This document shows positions 28,401 to 35,456 of a stretch of DNA of 64,000 nt, in pieces. Where the stretch lies: contig NZ_BMUY01000004.1 of NCBI RefSeq assembly GCF_014650435.1, positions 1 to 64,000 of the forward strand, in the 5' to 3' direction. Both the position numbers and the translations under genes were made by a program. The notes under the pieces were generated by a model. That model had not been told where the DNA came from. It worked only from the letters and a program-made list of their open reading frames with translations, and made no database searches. Position 1 is the stretch's first letter. Each line of letters begins with the position of its first letter. The stretch comes from Streptomyces tendae. GTDB taxonomy: Bacteria; Actinomycetota; Actinomycetes; Streptomycetales; Streptomycetaceae.

Positions 28401-29185
28401 TGTTTCGCAACCTGGACGGAGCGAAGACGGTCACCGGCGAGGTCACCGCCGGGACGCGCACGATCCGCACCCGGTCCGACCTGACCCGTGTCTCGCGCAG
28501 CGGAGACATGATCATCGAGTCGTTCCGGGTGGTGTGCACGGCCGACGACGCGCCCCTCGCCGAACTCACCACGGTCTTCGGCTACTTCCCCCGGTCGGCG
28601 TTCGACGACCAGCAAGGGCTGCCGGTCCCGGCCGAGGAGCGCGCCCGCCTCGACGAGCCCTGCGACCGAGTGGTCGACCTGACCACCCGGCCCGCCCGCT
28701 ACTGCGCCGGGGAGCCGCGCCTGCCGGGCCGCATGCTGCTGATGCTGGACCGGGTCACGGGCTCCTGGCCGGAGGGCGGAAGCGCGGGGCTCGGCCGACT
28801 GCGGTCGGAGAAGGACGTGCGCCCGGATGCCTGGTTCTTCCGGGCCCACTTCTTCCAGGACCCGGTGCAGCCCGGCTCACTGGGGGTCGAGGCCATGTGC
28901 CAGCTGCTCCAGTACCACCTGATCGAAGGCGGCGCGGCGGACGGGATCGTCCACCCCCGATTCGAGCCGGTGCTGCCCGGCCGGGAGACGGTGTGGACGT
29001 ACCGGGGCCAGATCACCCCCGCCAACCGGCTGATCCGGGTGGACATGGACATCGTGGAGACCGGTACGGACGCACGCGGGCCCTATGCCGTCGCGGACGC
29101 GACGCTGTGGGGCGACGACACGTGCATCTACCGGGTGCGGGGGCTGGGGATGCGGGTGGTGTCGGGCCCCCCGCCCGTACGGTGA
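22451..29185 (+). CDS. pfaC: PfaC-like PUFA synthase subunit: KS-CLF-AT-DH-DH
   Basis: A 2244-residue megasynthase. KS, about 1-430, has Cys193 (SLDAACASSL), His328 (ECHATGT) and His364 (NVGHLLASAG). CLF, about 500-800, is KS-like with the cysteine replaced (FTVSAEEASG, Glu659 at that position). An acyltransferase, about 895-1220, has Ser982 in GYSSGES. A helical segment near 1330 (HEEIMAAHAEAHRRFLEV) precedes two FabA-type DH units built from four hotdogs: WYLDATGRMPAGVLIEAG, WFFTGHFKNDPCMPG (His1721), WYFEQNPSRRMPLSVLMEVA and WFFRAHFFQDPVQPG (His2133). The KS-CLF-AT-DH-DH order matches myxobacterial Pfa3 minus its C-terminal AGPAT domain. The missing acyl-release activity could be supplied by the thioester reductase and the WS/DGAT protein nearby (inference). 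Confidence 0.9.
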   Translation: MRFEPIAIVGRGCVLPGALDPDGFWENVAAGRTSLTAAPEGRWRLPRHRVMGTVDDHLDRTWTDIGGYVEGFESVFDPEGFLVPPERIATLDPLFHWVLHGVRQALTEAGRTAPLGRGGLILGNLSYPTPTGAAFAEHVWLSAQRPELRDALLTGGHHPRPDARNRFSSGLPALLAARALGLGAGAWSLDAACASSLYAIKLACDRLHDGTADLMVAGAVSRPDPLYLHVGFCGLSATSRTGRSRPFDRDADGLVHGEGAGFVALARLSDARAAGLPVFGVIRGVGLSNDGRGSGLISPSEEGQVRAMRLAYEVAGVAPESVSLVECHATGTPVGDAVEARGMARVFGAADDVPIGSAKSNVGHLLASAGVVGLLKVLGAMRSGVRPATLGARRPLDALSGTPLRVLDTAEQWAGPRRAAVSAFGFGGTNAHLLLDDPDDAPPPSGPRPVYGPRPSTRRTAPADRAPQDPVPGPDAPDTPAAAADSGPPGDRMPGACAVPVAIVAIGARVGEGTSVEDLRRAVLGGGRRGPVAEIAVQLTGLCFPPLALERTVRHQLLVLEAAREAALTVNLPRERTMVVIGTGVDPEVARAGARWRIPHWLEESGVPVTAAWTDLARNAFTQPMTAEGVVGSMPNLAANRISTQLDLAGPSFTVSAEEASGLVALEAAARALRSGEVDAALVGATDLSCEAVHRAAVRESAPGVEPGDAAVVLVLKLLDAARRDGDTVVAILDEEAGDEPDMVIGDGPDAGFDPASAFGRAHAASGLVSVAVAALSLQHRAVPRPDAPADTAAVAHTARVVAVPAEGPATSVRLRAGDPRPWLPGPAPRLRVFSGADRAQVLAALEAGTESSAGPARLALVADGGTAWAERREAARRWLAQGGARPADVLYRDAPVGGETAFVYTNGSAAYPGMGHALTLAYPSLGESVRAGHRAIGTRLRSGRGPGVLDQIWSVAELAVFHTVFSREVLGLRPDAAIGYSSGESTALVALGAWPDASGLYEATRESGLFTTELTGELRAVRRYWRQRGIDGDRWSSYLVAAPLEAVRAELAGERAVHLMAVNAPGVCVVGGESEACAAVVTRLGVDRAIELDYDMAAHAPELAEVREVWREAHRRPTVDVPGVRFYSAATGRAYRPTTERAAEALTAQGLGTIDFAATIERAWADGVRVFVEHGPRKLCTGWIKRVLGDREHVAVALDAPDDAGLRNLCLAVGELVVAGVPVRADALTARLAEAATGLPAPGPTVTVAVPPTPCLPPLERAVTVLPRAPELAPVPAERPAPAERPGAPVAAVSAAAVGPVARLSDPASPALGSPEVAGTVVRQSRRAALVHEEIMAAHAEAHRRFLEVSALAVTALTAGGRSDAGRAAVSLPAGGVVPVPPSAALPVPPPCAPPDPVRPRGPVSAPRPGTAPAPVPVPVPVPGAKPVFDRAQLEHLASGEISALFGPRFAEQDRYAVQTRMPGPPMLFADRVTAIDAVPAALVLPGPVRTDGRIWTETDVLTDSWYLDATGRMPAGVLIEAGQADLLLLSWLGADLLNRGERAYRLLGCEVTFHGGPPRPGDTLCFEIHVDGHAEAGGVRLAFFHYDCYVDGELRLSVREGQAGFFTPAELAAGGGVRWDPAEHPPGDDLPFDPPAVRCERTSFGTDRVRALAQGSPAECFGPGWEATAAHVRTPLLDGERLRLLDEVTVFDPVGGPWGRGYLRAETAVSPDDWFFTGHFKNDPCMPGTLMLQGGLQAMAFYLTASGHTVDRDGWRFEPVDTQPSRAKCRGQATPESRRIVYEVFVRGVSAGPVPTLHADVLGSVDGRKAFLGRGMALRLVPDWPLSQWRVSGPPAVQEDGAPVPLPRLGGLSGHREEKAVAVAADGFRFDYASLLACAWGRPSEAFGTMYEPFDGTRRVARLPGPPYHFMSRIVSVDGVQGGMREGSVVVAEYDVPERAWYFEQNPSRRMPLSVLMEVALQPCGWLASYVGSATTSEQDLLFRNLDGAKTVTGEVTAGTRTIRTRSDLTRVSRSGDMIIESFRVVCTADDAPLAELTTVFGYFPRSAFDDQQGLPVPAEERARLDEPCDRVVDLTTRPARYCAGEPRLPGRMLLMLDRVTGSWPEGGSAGLGRLRSEKDVRPDAWFFRAHFFQDPVQPGSLGVEAMCQLLQYHLIEGGAADGIVHPRFEPVLPGRETVWTYRGQITPANRLIRVDMDIVETGTDARGPYAVADATLWGDDTCIYRVRGLGMRVVSGPPPVR

Positions 29186-29281
29186 TCTGCTCGGTCCTCG
29201 GGGGTCGAAGCTCTGATGGCTGTTCAGCTCTCCGCTTCGTCCTCGGCGAGGATGCGGTAGACGGTGGCGACTGGCCTTCGG

Positions 29282-30586
29282 TCATTCGCGCTGTCTGCGA
29301 GCGCGCAGGGCGGCCCATTGGCGTAGGCGCTCGGTGATCTGGACTTCGTAGCCGTTGCGGGTGGGCTCGTAGTACGTCTCGCGGTCCATGCCGTCGGGGA
29401 AGTAGTCGGCGCCGGAGAAGCCGTCGGTGGTGTCGGGGTCGTACTGGTAGTCCTTGCCGTAGCCGAGATCCTTCATCAGCCGGGTCGGGGCGTTGAGGAT
29501 GTGGGCGGGCGGCAGGAGTGAGCCGGTGCGCCGGGCGGCTCGGTTGGCGGCGTTGAAGCCGCGATGGACGGCGATGGACTTGGGGGCGGTGGCGAGGTAG
29601 ACGACTGCCTGGGCGATCGCCAGCTCGCCTTCGGGGGTGCCGAGCCGCTCGTACACGTCCCAGGCGGCGAGCGCCTGCTGAACGGCGTGCGGGTCGGCGA
29701 CGCCGATGTCCTCGTTCGCGAACCGAACCAGTCGGCGGGCGACGAACAGGGGGTCCTCGCCGCCGTCGAGCATGCGGGCGAGCCAGTACAGGGCCGCGTC
29801 CGGGTCGGAGCCGCGCATCGACTTGTGGAGCGCGGAGATCAGGTTGTAGTGGCCCTCCTGCGCCTTGTCGTACAGCGGGGCGCGCTGCTGGATGTGGTGG
29901 ACGAGCGCGGCGGGGTCCAGGGTGGCCCCGGTGTCGGGGAGGGCCAGGAGCTGTTCGGCCATGTTGAGGAGGTAGCGGCCGTCGCCGTCGGCCATGGCGA
30001 TCAGGGCGCGTCGGGCGGCGTCGTCCAGGGGCAGGCGGTGGCCGGTGAGGTGTTCGGCGCGGTCGAGGAGGGTGGACAGGGCGGCCTCGTCGAGGCGCTT
30101 GAGGACGAGGACCTGGGCGCGGGAGAGGAGGGAGCCGTTGAGTTCGAAGCTCGGGTTCTCCGTGGTGGCGCCGATCAGGGTGATGGTGCCGTCCTCGACG
30201 TAGGGGAGGAAGCTGTCCTGCTGGGCCCGGTTGAAGCGGTGGATCTCGTCGACGAACAGCAGGGTGCCCTGGCCGATGCCGCGACGGCGTTGCGCCGCGG
30301 CGAAGACCTTGCGCAGGTCGGCCACGCCGGAGAAAGTGGCCGACACCGGTTCGAAGGCCAGGTTGCCGGCGTGGGCGAGGAGCCGGGCGATGGTGGTCTT
30401 CCCGACGCCGGGCGGGCCCCACAGGATGGCGGAGCTGAGGCGCTGCTGGGCGACCATGCGGCCCAGCGGTGCGTCCGGGGCCAGGAGGTGGTCCTGCCCG
30501 ATGACCTCGTCCAGCCGGGTGGGGCGCAGGCGGTCGGCGAGTGGCCGGGCGGGCTCCTCGTCGAAGAGCGGCAGGGTCGGTTCCAT
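29282..30586 (-). CDS. rarA: RarA/MgsA replication-associated recombination ATPase
   Basis: A 434-residue AAA+ clamp-loader-like ATPase, full length for the family. Walker A is GPPGVGKTTIARLLAH, Walker B is LLFVDEIHRFNRAQQDSFLP, sensor 1 is LIGATTENPSFELN, and the C-terminal MgsA tetramerisation region contains SMRGSDPDAALYWLARMLDG and KDLGYGKDYQYDPD. RarA acts at stalled forks with SSB and the replisome. It is a conserved housekeeping gene and marks the right border of the lipid cluster. The 96-bp gap to pfaC contains a 17-codon minus-strand tail (VATVYRILAEDEAES) reminiscent of a resolvase HTH end. Confidence 0.93.
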   Translation of the reverse strand: MEPTLPLFDEEPARPLADRLRPTRLDEVIGQDHLLAPDAPLGRMVAQQRLSSAILWGPPGVGKTTIARLLAHAGNLAFEPVSATFSGVADLRKVFAAAQRRRGIGQGTLLFVDEIHRFNRAQQDSFLPYVEDGTITLIGATTENPSFELNGSLLSRAQVLVLKRLDEAALSTLLDRAEHLTGHRLPLDDAARRALIAMADGDGRYLLNMAEQLLALPDTGATLDPAALVHHIQQRAPLYDKAQEGHYNLISALHKSMRGSDPDAALYWLARMLDGGEDPLFVARRLVRFANEDIGVADPHAVQQALAAWDVYERLGTPEGELAIAQAVVYLATAPKSIAVHRGFNAANRAARRTGSLLPPAHILNAPTRLMKDLGYGKDYQYDPDTTDGFSGADYFPDGMDRETYYEPTRNGYEVQITERLRQWAALRARRQRE

Positions 30587-30675
30587 GGATCTCTCGGTCG
30601 GTGGCGAGCGTGGGGAGCTTTGTACGGGGCGTTGGCAGGTGTCGGATCAGCCACTGCTGGGCGCGCTGGGGGTGC

Positions 30676-31044
30676 TCATCGGAGCCTTGGGCGATCGCGT
30701 CGTGGCAACCCTTCGACGACCAGGTCGTAGGAGTCCTCGACCACGTCGGTGATGAGGCGCTTGGTGATACCGGGTCCCGGCCCGAGCGTCATCCAGTGGC
30801 GTTTGTCGAGGTAGCGGCCCGGTGTGATCGCGGCGTGGGCGTGCGCGAGGGCACGGGCGTGTTCGGGTTCGCACTTGACCGTGATGATCTGCTCGTCCGG
30901 GTCGTCTGTGACGATCAGGAACACCTTGCCCGCGACCTTGTACACGTCGAGCCGGGGGGTGAAGGGGCGTGAGTGGCTGACATCGGGAAGGGCGAGGGCC
31001 GCCGTACGGGCGGCGTCCTGGAGCCGGTCGCCGGCCGCGCTCAC
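30676..31044 (-). CDS. MmcQ/YjbR-family protein (copy 2)
   Basis: A 122-residue MmcQ/YjbR-like protein with the family core LDVYKVAGKVFLIVTDDPDE, ITVKCEPEHARALAHAH, ITPGRYLDKRHWMTL and the closing VEDSYDLVVEGLP. The fold resembles a CyaY/MmcQ DNA-binding-like alpha/beta domain, and no enzymatic role is known. GTG at 31044 overlaps the stop of the preceding paralogue (GTGA), so the pair is translationally coupled. Confidence 0.85.
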   Translation of the reverse strand: MSAAGDRLQDAARTAALALPDVSHSRPFTPRLDVYKVAGKVFLIVTDDPDEQIITVKCEPEHARALAHAHAAITPGRYLDKRHWMTLGPGPGITKRLITDVVEDSYDLVVEGLPRRDRPRLR

Positions 31045-31427
31045 CGGGATGCCCGCGTGCCGCCGGCGTAGGTGTGCGGGTCGACGGGCTGCCTGGCTCT
31101 GGGCAGGTGGGCGACGACGAGCCGGTAGGACTCGGTGACGAGCTCTTGGACGAGGGATTCGTCCACGCCGTCCCCGTGCTCCAGGGTGATCCAGTGCTTC
31201 TTGTTCATGTGGTAGCCGGGGGTGATGTGGCTGTTGTGTTCTCGCAGGGCGAGCGCCTCGCCGGGGTCCGACTTGAGGATCACGACGGGGCGTCCGGGGA
31301 CGTCGGTCATCAGCATGAACACTTTGCCGCGCACCTTGAAGACCTCCCAGTCGTCCCCGAAGGGGTGCCCCAGCTCGGCTCCGGGGAGCTCCCGCGCGCA
31401 GTCGGCTGCGGTCTTGTGCAGGGTCAT
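31041..31427 (-). CDS. MmcQ/YjbR-family protein (copy 1)
   Basis: A 128-residue paralogue of the next gene: ELGHPFGDDWEVFKVRGKVF, MLMTDVPGRPVVILKSDPGE, HITPGYHMNKKHWITLEHG and VTESYRLVVAHLP. AAGGAGG lies about ten bases before the ATG. First gene of a two-gene operon and divergent from an AraC regulator, which may control it. The C-terminal tail QPVDPHTYAGGTRASR is not part of the domain. Confidence 0.87.
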   Translation of the reverse strand: MTLHKTAADCARELPGAELGHPFGDDWEVFKVRGKVFMLMTDVPGRPVVILKSDPGEALALREHNSHITPGYHMNKKHWITLEHGDGVDESLVQELVTESYRLVVAHLPRARQPVDPHTYAGGTRASR

Positions 31428-31559
31428 GGGGCGTTGTCCTCCTTGAAGTGGTGGCGGGCTTCGGCGCTGAAGACCGCAGAGTGTGCGCTCCCGCAGGTGC
31501 GGCGGCACAGTCCATCCTTGCCCGGAAACCGCCGAAAACGGACGGTAGGCTGCGGACAC

Positions 31560-32495
31560 ATGATGGTCGACAAACGACATCCGGCTCTCCATGGCCACGC
31601 CGGACCGGCCGAGGTCCCCTTGTACGGTTTCCAGCCCCCGGTCGGCACACCCTTCGGGCTGGAGGTGAACACCGTGGAGGACTTCTTCGCCCAGCACGAC
31701 GACTGGCCGTGGAGCCCGCCCCGTCCGGGCCGCGCGACCTTCCACTACCTCATCGGGGTCACCGAGGGCGAGCTGCTCCACGACGTCGACCACCTCACGC
31801 GGACCGTCGCCCCCGGCCAGTGGCTGTGGGTACGGCCCGGACACACGCAGTGCTGGCATCCGCCCGGCACCGCTCGGGGCCCGTTCATCCTGTTCGAACC
31901 GGGCGTCCTGACACCTGGCACCGCCCGCCTGCTGGCGCCGCTCACCGCGCACGAGGCCTCCGCCGTGCTGAGCCCGCACCCCGACGACGCCGTCTGGCTC
32001 CGGCAGACGGCACTTCAGCTTCTCGACGAACACCGCGCGCTCGGGCGCCGCCCCCTCGATGTCCACCACGCCCTGCGGCGCGGCCTGCTCGAAGCGCTGC
32101 TGCTGCGCCTGGCCAACGCCCCCGGCATCACGCCCACGGTCACGGCGACGGCCGGCCCAGGCCGTGGTGACACCTACGGCAGCTTCGCGGACGCCCTGGA
32201 GCTGCACTTCCGCGAACTCCACCGGGCCGCAGACTACGCCGAGCTGCTCGGCTGCTCGGTCCGCACCCTCAGCCGCGCCGCCCGGGACGCGACCGGCAAA
32301 GGGGTGCGTGACCTCATCGACGAGCGGCGACTACTCGAAGCGCGGCGCCTGCTGGGGCATGCCCGGTGGGAGGCCCGGGCTGTGGCCGCTCATCTCGGTT
32401 TCTCCGATCCCGCGAACTTCGGCCGCTTCTTCCGCGACCGCACCGGTCTCACCCCGGCCGCGTTCGCGGCCCACGACGCCACCACCCGTCCATGA
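31560..32495 (+). CDS. AraC-family transcriptional regulator
   Basis: 311 residues. An N-terminal cupin-like sensor (VEDFFAQHDDWPWSPPRPGR; WLWVRPGHTQCWHPPG) is followed by an AraC double HTH in the last 100 residues: YAELLGCSVRTLSRAARDAT, then KGVRDLIDERRLLEARRLLG and the second HTH VAAHLGFSDPANFGRFFRDR. The start is one of two consecutive ATGs (31560 or 31563). It is divergent from the MmcQ pair with a 132-bp gap. The ligand is unknown; the cupin suggests a small molecule. Confidence 0.88.
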   Translation: MMVDKRHPALHGHAGPAEVPLYGFQPPVGTPFGLEVNTVEDFFAQHDDWPWSPPRPGRATFHYLIGVTEGELLHDVDHLTRTVAPGQWLWVRPGHTQCWHPPGTARGPFILFEPGVLTPGTARLLAPLTAHEASAVLSPHPDDAVWLRQTALQLLDEHRALGRRPLDVHHALRRGLLEALLLRLANAPGITPTVTATAGPGRGDTYGSFADALELHFRELHRAADYAELLGCSVRTLSRAARDATGKGVRDLIDERRLLEARRLLGHARWEARAVAAHLGFSDPANFGRFFRDRTGLTPAAFAAHDATTRP

Positions 32496-32586
32496 GCGGA
32501 GTGCGCCCCCGAGTACTCGCTTCGCTCACTCGTCCAGCTGGACCGGACCGTCCTGTTGCCCGCGATCAGTCACTTTCGCGTGGAGG

Positions 32587-33249
32587 TCAGTGGTTGCGTG
32601 GGGTGACAAGGCCGGATTCGTAGGCGAGGACTACGAGTTGGGCCCGGTCGCGGGTGCGGAGTTTGGTCATGGCCCGGTTGATGTGCGTCTTCGCGGTCAG
32701 CGGACTGATCACCATGTGGTCGGCGACCTCGTCGTTGGACAGGCCCTGCGCGACCAGGGCGACCGCCTCGCGTTCGCGACGGGTCAACTCGTCGAGCCCG
32801 GTGGCCTTGCTGGTCGGGAGCGGCCGGGTGACGTACCGGTCGATGAGCCTGCGGGTGATCGACGGGGCGAGCAGGGCGTCGCCCCGCGCGGCGACCCGTA
32901 CGGCGTGAAGGAGGTCCTCCGGCACGATGTCCTTGACGAGGAATCCCGCGGCGCCGGCGCGCAGCGCGTCCAGGACGTACTCCTCCATACCGTAGTTGCT
33001 CAGGATGACCACGTGCACCTGAGCCAGAGCCGGGTCGGCGGCGATGCGACGGGTCGCCTCGATACCGTCGACGAGCGGCATCCGGATGTCGATGAGCGCG
33101 ACGTCGGGCAGATGCTCCTTGATGAGTACCAGGCCCGCGCTGCCGTCGCCGGCCTCGGCCACCACCTCGATGTCGTCCTCGAGATCGAGCAGCGCGCGGA
33201 AACCGCTTCGGATGAGCGGCTGGTCATCGACCAGTAGGACACGGATCAC
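32587..33249 (-). CDS. NarL/FixJ-family response regulator
   Basis: 220 residues. The receiver domain has VLLVDDQPLIRSGFRALLD, phospho-acceptor Asp in DVALIDIRMPLVDG, the switch Ser/Asn in VVILSNYGMEEYV and Lys in FLVKDIVPEDLL. The LuxR HTH is LTRREREAVALVAQGLSNDE and TAKTHINRAMTKLRTRDRAQ. GTG at 33249 overlaps the kinase stop (GTGA), so kinase and regulator are coupled and form a pair. The receiver reads YGMEEYVLDALRAGAAGF at helix 4 to 5, usual for actinobacterial NarL regulators. A likely target is the facing membrane-protein gene at 34607. Confidence 0.92.
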   Translation of the reverse strand: MIRVLLVDDQPLIRSGFRALLDLEDDIEVVAEAGDGSAGLVLIKEHLPDVALIDIRMPLVDGIEATRRIAADPALAQVHVVILSNYGMEEYVLDALRAGAAGFLVKDIVPEDLLHAVRVAARGDALLAPSITRRLIDRYVTRPLPTSKATGLDELTRREREAVALVAQGLSNDEVADHMVISPLTAKTHINRAMTKLRTRDRAQLVVLAYESGLVTPRNH

Positions 33250-34373
33250 GATGTCTGCTCCACGGGGAGTTCGGCCTGGACGGTGAAGCCGCCCTCGCTG
33301 CGCGGTTCGGCACACAGCCGTCCGCCCAGGGCGGTGACGCGCTCACGCATCCCGAGGAGCCCGATGCCGGGTGTCGGTGCGGTGTCCGCAGCGGCCTCGC
33401 CGTCGTCGTCGACGCGCAGCGCGAGAGAGGCCGGACGGTACTCGATCCGGACGAAGGCGGTCGTGGCGTCCGCATGGCGGGCGATGTTGGTCAGCGCCTC
33501 CTGGACGATCCGGTAGGCGGTCCGGCCCACCGTGACCGGCACGCCGTACGGCCGTCCTTCGATCGTCAGGACCGTCTTCAGGCCGGTCGTCTGGAACCGT
33601 TTGACCAGCTCCGGTACGGCATCGAGCGCGCGCGGCTGGATCGTGCCGTCGTCCCGAAGCGCTCCCAGCGTCGCGCGGAGCTCCTGGGTCGCCTCGCGGC
33701 CCGCCTCCTGGATCGCGAGCAGCGTCTCCGGCACCTGTTCGCCGCGTCTACGGGCGATGTGGACGGCGACCTCGGACTGCACCTTGATAACCGATATCTG
33801 GTGAGTGAGCGCGTCGTGCAGCTCCCGTGCGATGTGTAGCCGTTCCTCATCCGCACGGCGCCGTGCGGTCTCCTCCCTGGTGCGTTCGGCCTCCTCAGCC
33901 CGCCGCTCGGCTTGCCGCAGCGCCTCCCCGGCGGCAAAGGCCGCGATCAACCAGGCCACTTCCAGGACGCTACGGGCCTGGGTGAGCGCTTCTCTCCCGG
34001 TCCCGTCGCGAAAGAGCAGAGCCGTGACGTGCAGAACGAGCAGCAGGGTCACGGACGCCGTCACGGCGAGGGCGCCGTGCCCGGCCCGCACCGCGGCGTA
34101 CACCGCGACCAAGTACGCGACGGAGAGCACATCGAACCCGGCCGCCAGGTAGCCCACCGCGCACAGTCCGGTCACGGTCAGAACCAGGACCGGAGCCCGT
34201 CGGCGCGCTGCGAGCGCAAGACCGCCGGCCGTGAGCACGACGGAGCCGAACAGGCCCGCGCCCCCGCCGGGGTGTGCCTGTGACACACCGGTGCCCAGCA
34301 GCAGCGCCGCAACGGCGACGGCGATCGTCCAGTCGCCGGCCCAGGCCGGAACGCCGAGCCGTCGTATGTCCAT
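33246..34373 (-). CDS. Two-component sensor histidine kinase (HisKA_3, NarL-type)
   Basis: 375 residues. The N-terminal half has about five membrane helices (TIAVAVAALLLGTGVS, FGSVVLTAGGLALAA, VLVLTVTGLCAVGYLAAG, VAYLVAVYAAVRAG, VTASVTLLLVLHVTALL) with no extracellular domain, so it senses at or in the membrane. The dimerisation/phospho-acceptor helix is HIARELHDALTHQISVIKVQ (His in RELHD). The ATPase has AYRIVQEALTNIARHADATT and the G-box GIGLLGMRERVTALGG. Transcribed ahead of and coupled to its response regulator. Confidence 0.92.
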   Translation of the reverse strand: MDIRRLGVPAWAGDWTIAVAVAALLLGTGVSQAHPGGGAGLFGSVVLTAGGLALAARRRAPVLVLTVTGLCAVGYLAAGFDVLSVAYLVAVYAAVRAGHGALAVTASVTLLLVLHVTALLFRDGTGREALTQARSVLEVAWLIAAFAAGEALRQAERRAEEAERTREETARRRADEERLHIARELHDALTHQISVIKVQSEVAVHIARRRGEQVPETLLAIQEAGREATQELRATLGALRDDGTIQPRALDAVPELVKRFQTTGLKTVLTIEGRPYGVPVTVGRTAYRIVQEALTNIARHADATTAFVRIEYRPASLALRVDDDGEAAADTAPTPGIGLLGMRERVTALGGRLCAEPRSEGGFTVQAELPVEQTS

Positions 34374-34431
34374 GCGCGCACCCTAGACCGGGCGGCCCCG
34401 CGCCCGAGTCCCGCCCGCGGACGAGACGGCT

Positions 34432-34490
34432 GCTACCGCAACCGCGGTAGCCGTGCGGCGGCTGCGGCATCCGCGGTAGTCGACTGCCGC
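34432..34490. promoter_or_regulatory. Paired inverted repeats upstream of the two-component operon
   Basis: The divergent gap between the kinase gene and the small membrane-protein gene carries GCTACCGC-AACC-GCGGTAGC at 34432-34451 and the near-palindrome GCGGTAGTCGACTGCCGC at 34473-34490. Both share the half-site GCGGTAG. Two similar sites spaced about four helical turns apart fit binding by a dimeric NarL-type regulator. Confidence 0.55.
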
Positions 34491-34606
34491 AGCGGCGGAA
34501 GCACGAAGTGTCCGCGCCTGGTGGACGACCAGTGGTGTGTCCGCCGCGCATGCTCAAGTCACTGCGAAGGCACGGAGATTGCCTGCGCACGAAGGAGGAG
34601 AGCAGC

Positions 34607-35002
34607 ATGAACGCATCACAAGCCCTGGCGGTCGCCGCCGAGGGCGGCATCATCGGAGACGGGCGGACCGGGGCCAACCTGGCCCTCGGAGTCGGGCTGA
34701 TCGGCCTGGCCATCGGCTGCGCGGCTCTGCTGCGCATCACCGGCCGGATCAGCATCGGCAACGCACGCACCGGCGGCCTGTCGGCGATGGGGGCAGGGGT
34801 GGCGGGCATGGTCCTCGCGGTGCTGCATCTGGCCACCTCCAGCGGCGGACCCGGCACCGGCAACGGGCTCGTCGGAGCCATCGCCGCCGTCCCGCTCGGG
34901 CTGGTCACGGTGGTGGTCGGCCGCCGGGCACTGGCTCTCTCCCGCCACACCGGCCCGGCGACGGAGCACAGCGCTCACGAGCGCACGGCCGAGCCTCACT
35001 GA
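34607..35002 (+). CDS. Small DUF6223-like membrane protein
   Basis: 131 residues with three predicted membrane helices (LALGVGLIGLAIGCAALLR, AMGAGVAGMVLAVLHLAT, GLVGAIAAVPLGLVTVVVG) and a conserved-looking RISIGNARTGGLSAMGAG loop. The layout resembles DUF6223 proteins. ATG at 34607 has a strong GAAGGAGGAG upstream. It faces the NarL two-component operon across the paired inverted repeats, so it is probably the output or partner of that system. Confidence 0.7.
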   Translation: MNASQALAVAAEGGIIGDGRTGANLALGVGLIGLAIGCAALLRITGRISIGNARTGGLSAMGAGVAGMVLAVLHLATSSGGPGTGNGLVGAIAAVPLGLVTVVVGRRALALSRHTGPATEHSAHERTAEPH

Positions 35003-35456
35003 ACCCGTCCGCTCCGCGTTCCAGCACGGCCTCTGCGGCCACGGCTCACGTGCCTCACAGGGTCGAGCAAAGGCGTGCCAGCGAGTTGTTGCACTTTCTG
35101 TCGCTACAGGGAATGAGCGCCCAGCAGCGGGTCCATGTCGTCCAGTACAACGAAGATGTCTGGCAACGGGTCTACCAGCTCAACGCTGAACAGTTCAATG
35201 ACCCGCCGGCCTCCGATATGACTGCCCGTTGCACCACAGCGCCAGCCCCTTCCCGGGCTCACGGGACCCACAGGACTGACGCGGGACGTATGTCTGAAGC
35301 GGCCTCGGCCGACGCCAGAGGACGAGCCGTCGGGCACCGCCCCGGTCCGGACGACGCGGATCACCGATGCCCCCGGCCGGGGCCGACCTGCTCCCTGCTG
35401 CTCGCGGACCGCGCCGGGGAGCGTGAGCGTTTGGCGACACCGACCGAGGTGGGCTG
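35003..35456. other. Intergenic with unidentified coding-like remnant
   Basis: About 450 bp. From 35085 to 35215 the plus strand reads LLHFLSLQGMSAQQRVHVVQ then YNEDVWQRVYQLNAEQFN, which looks like a decayed helical protein segment but matches nothing I know; it has no start and frays into Ser/Thr/Arg-rich sequence. The rest holds nothing I can support. Confidence 0.35.

Noticed and set aside
29230-29281. 17-codon tail VATVYRILAEDEAES on the minus strand after rarA
   Set aside because: Looks like the end of a resolvase HTH, but is too short to separate from chance or from a stray extension.
35195-35260. Possible tRNA-like or structured RNA near GTGGTGCAACGGGCAG
   Set aside because: No cloverleaf could be built and there is no TTCGA-type T-loop. 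No tRNA, rRNA or CRISPR array was found in the window.
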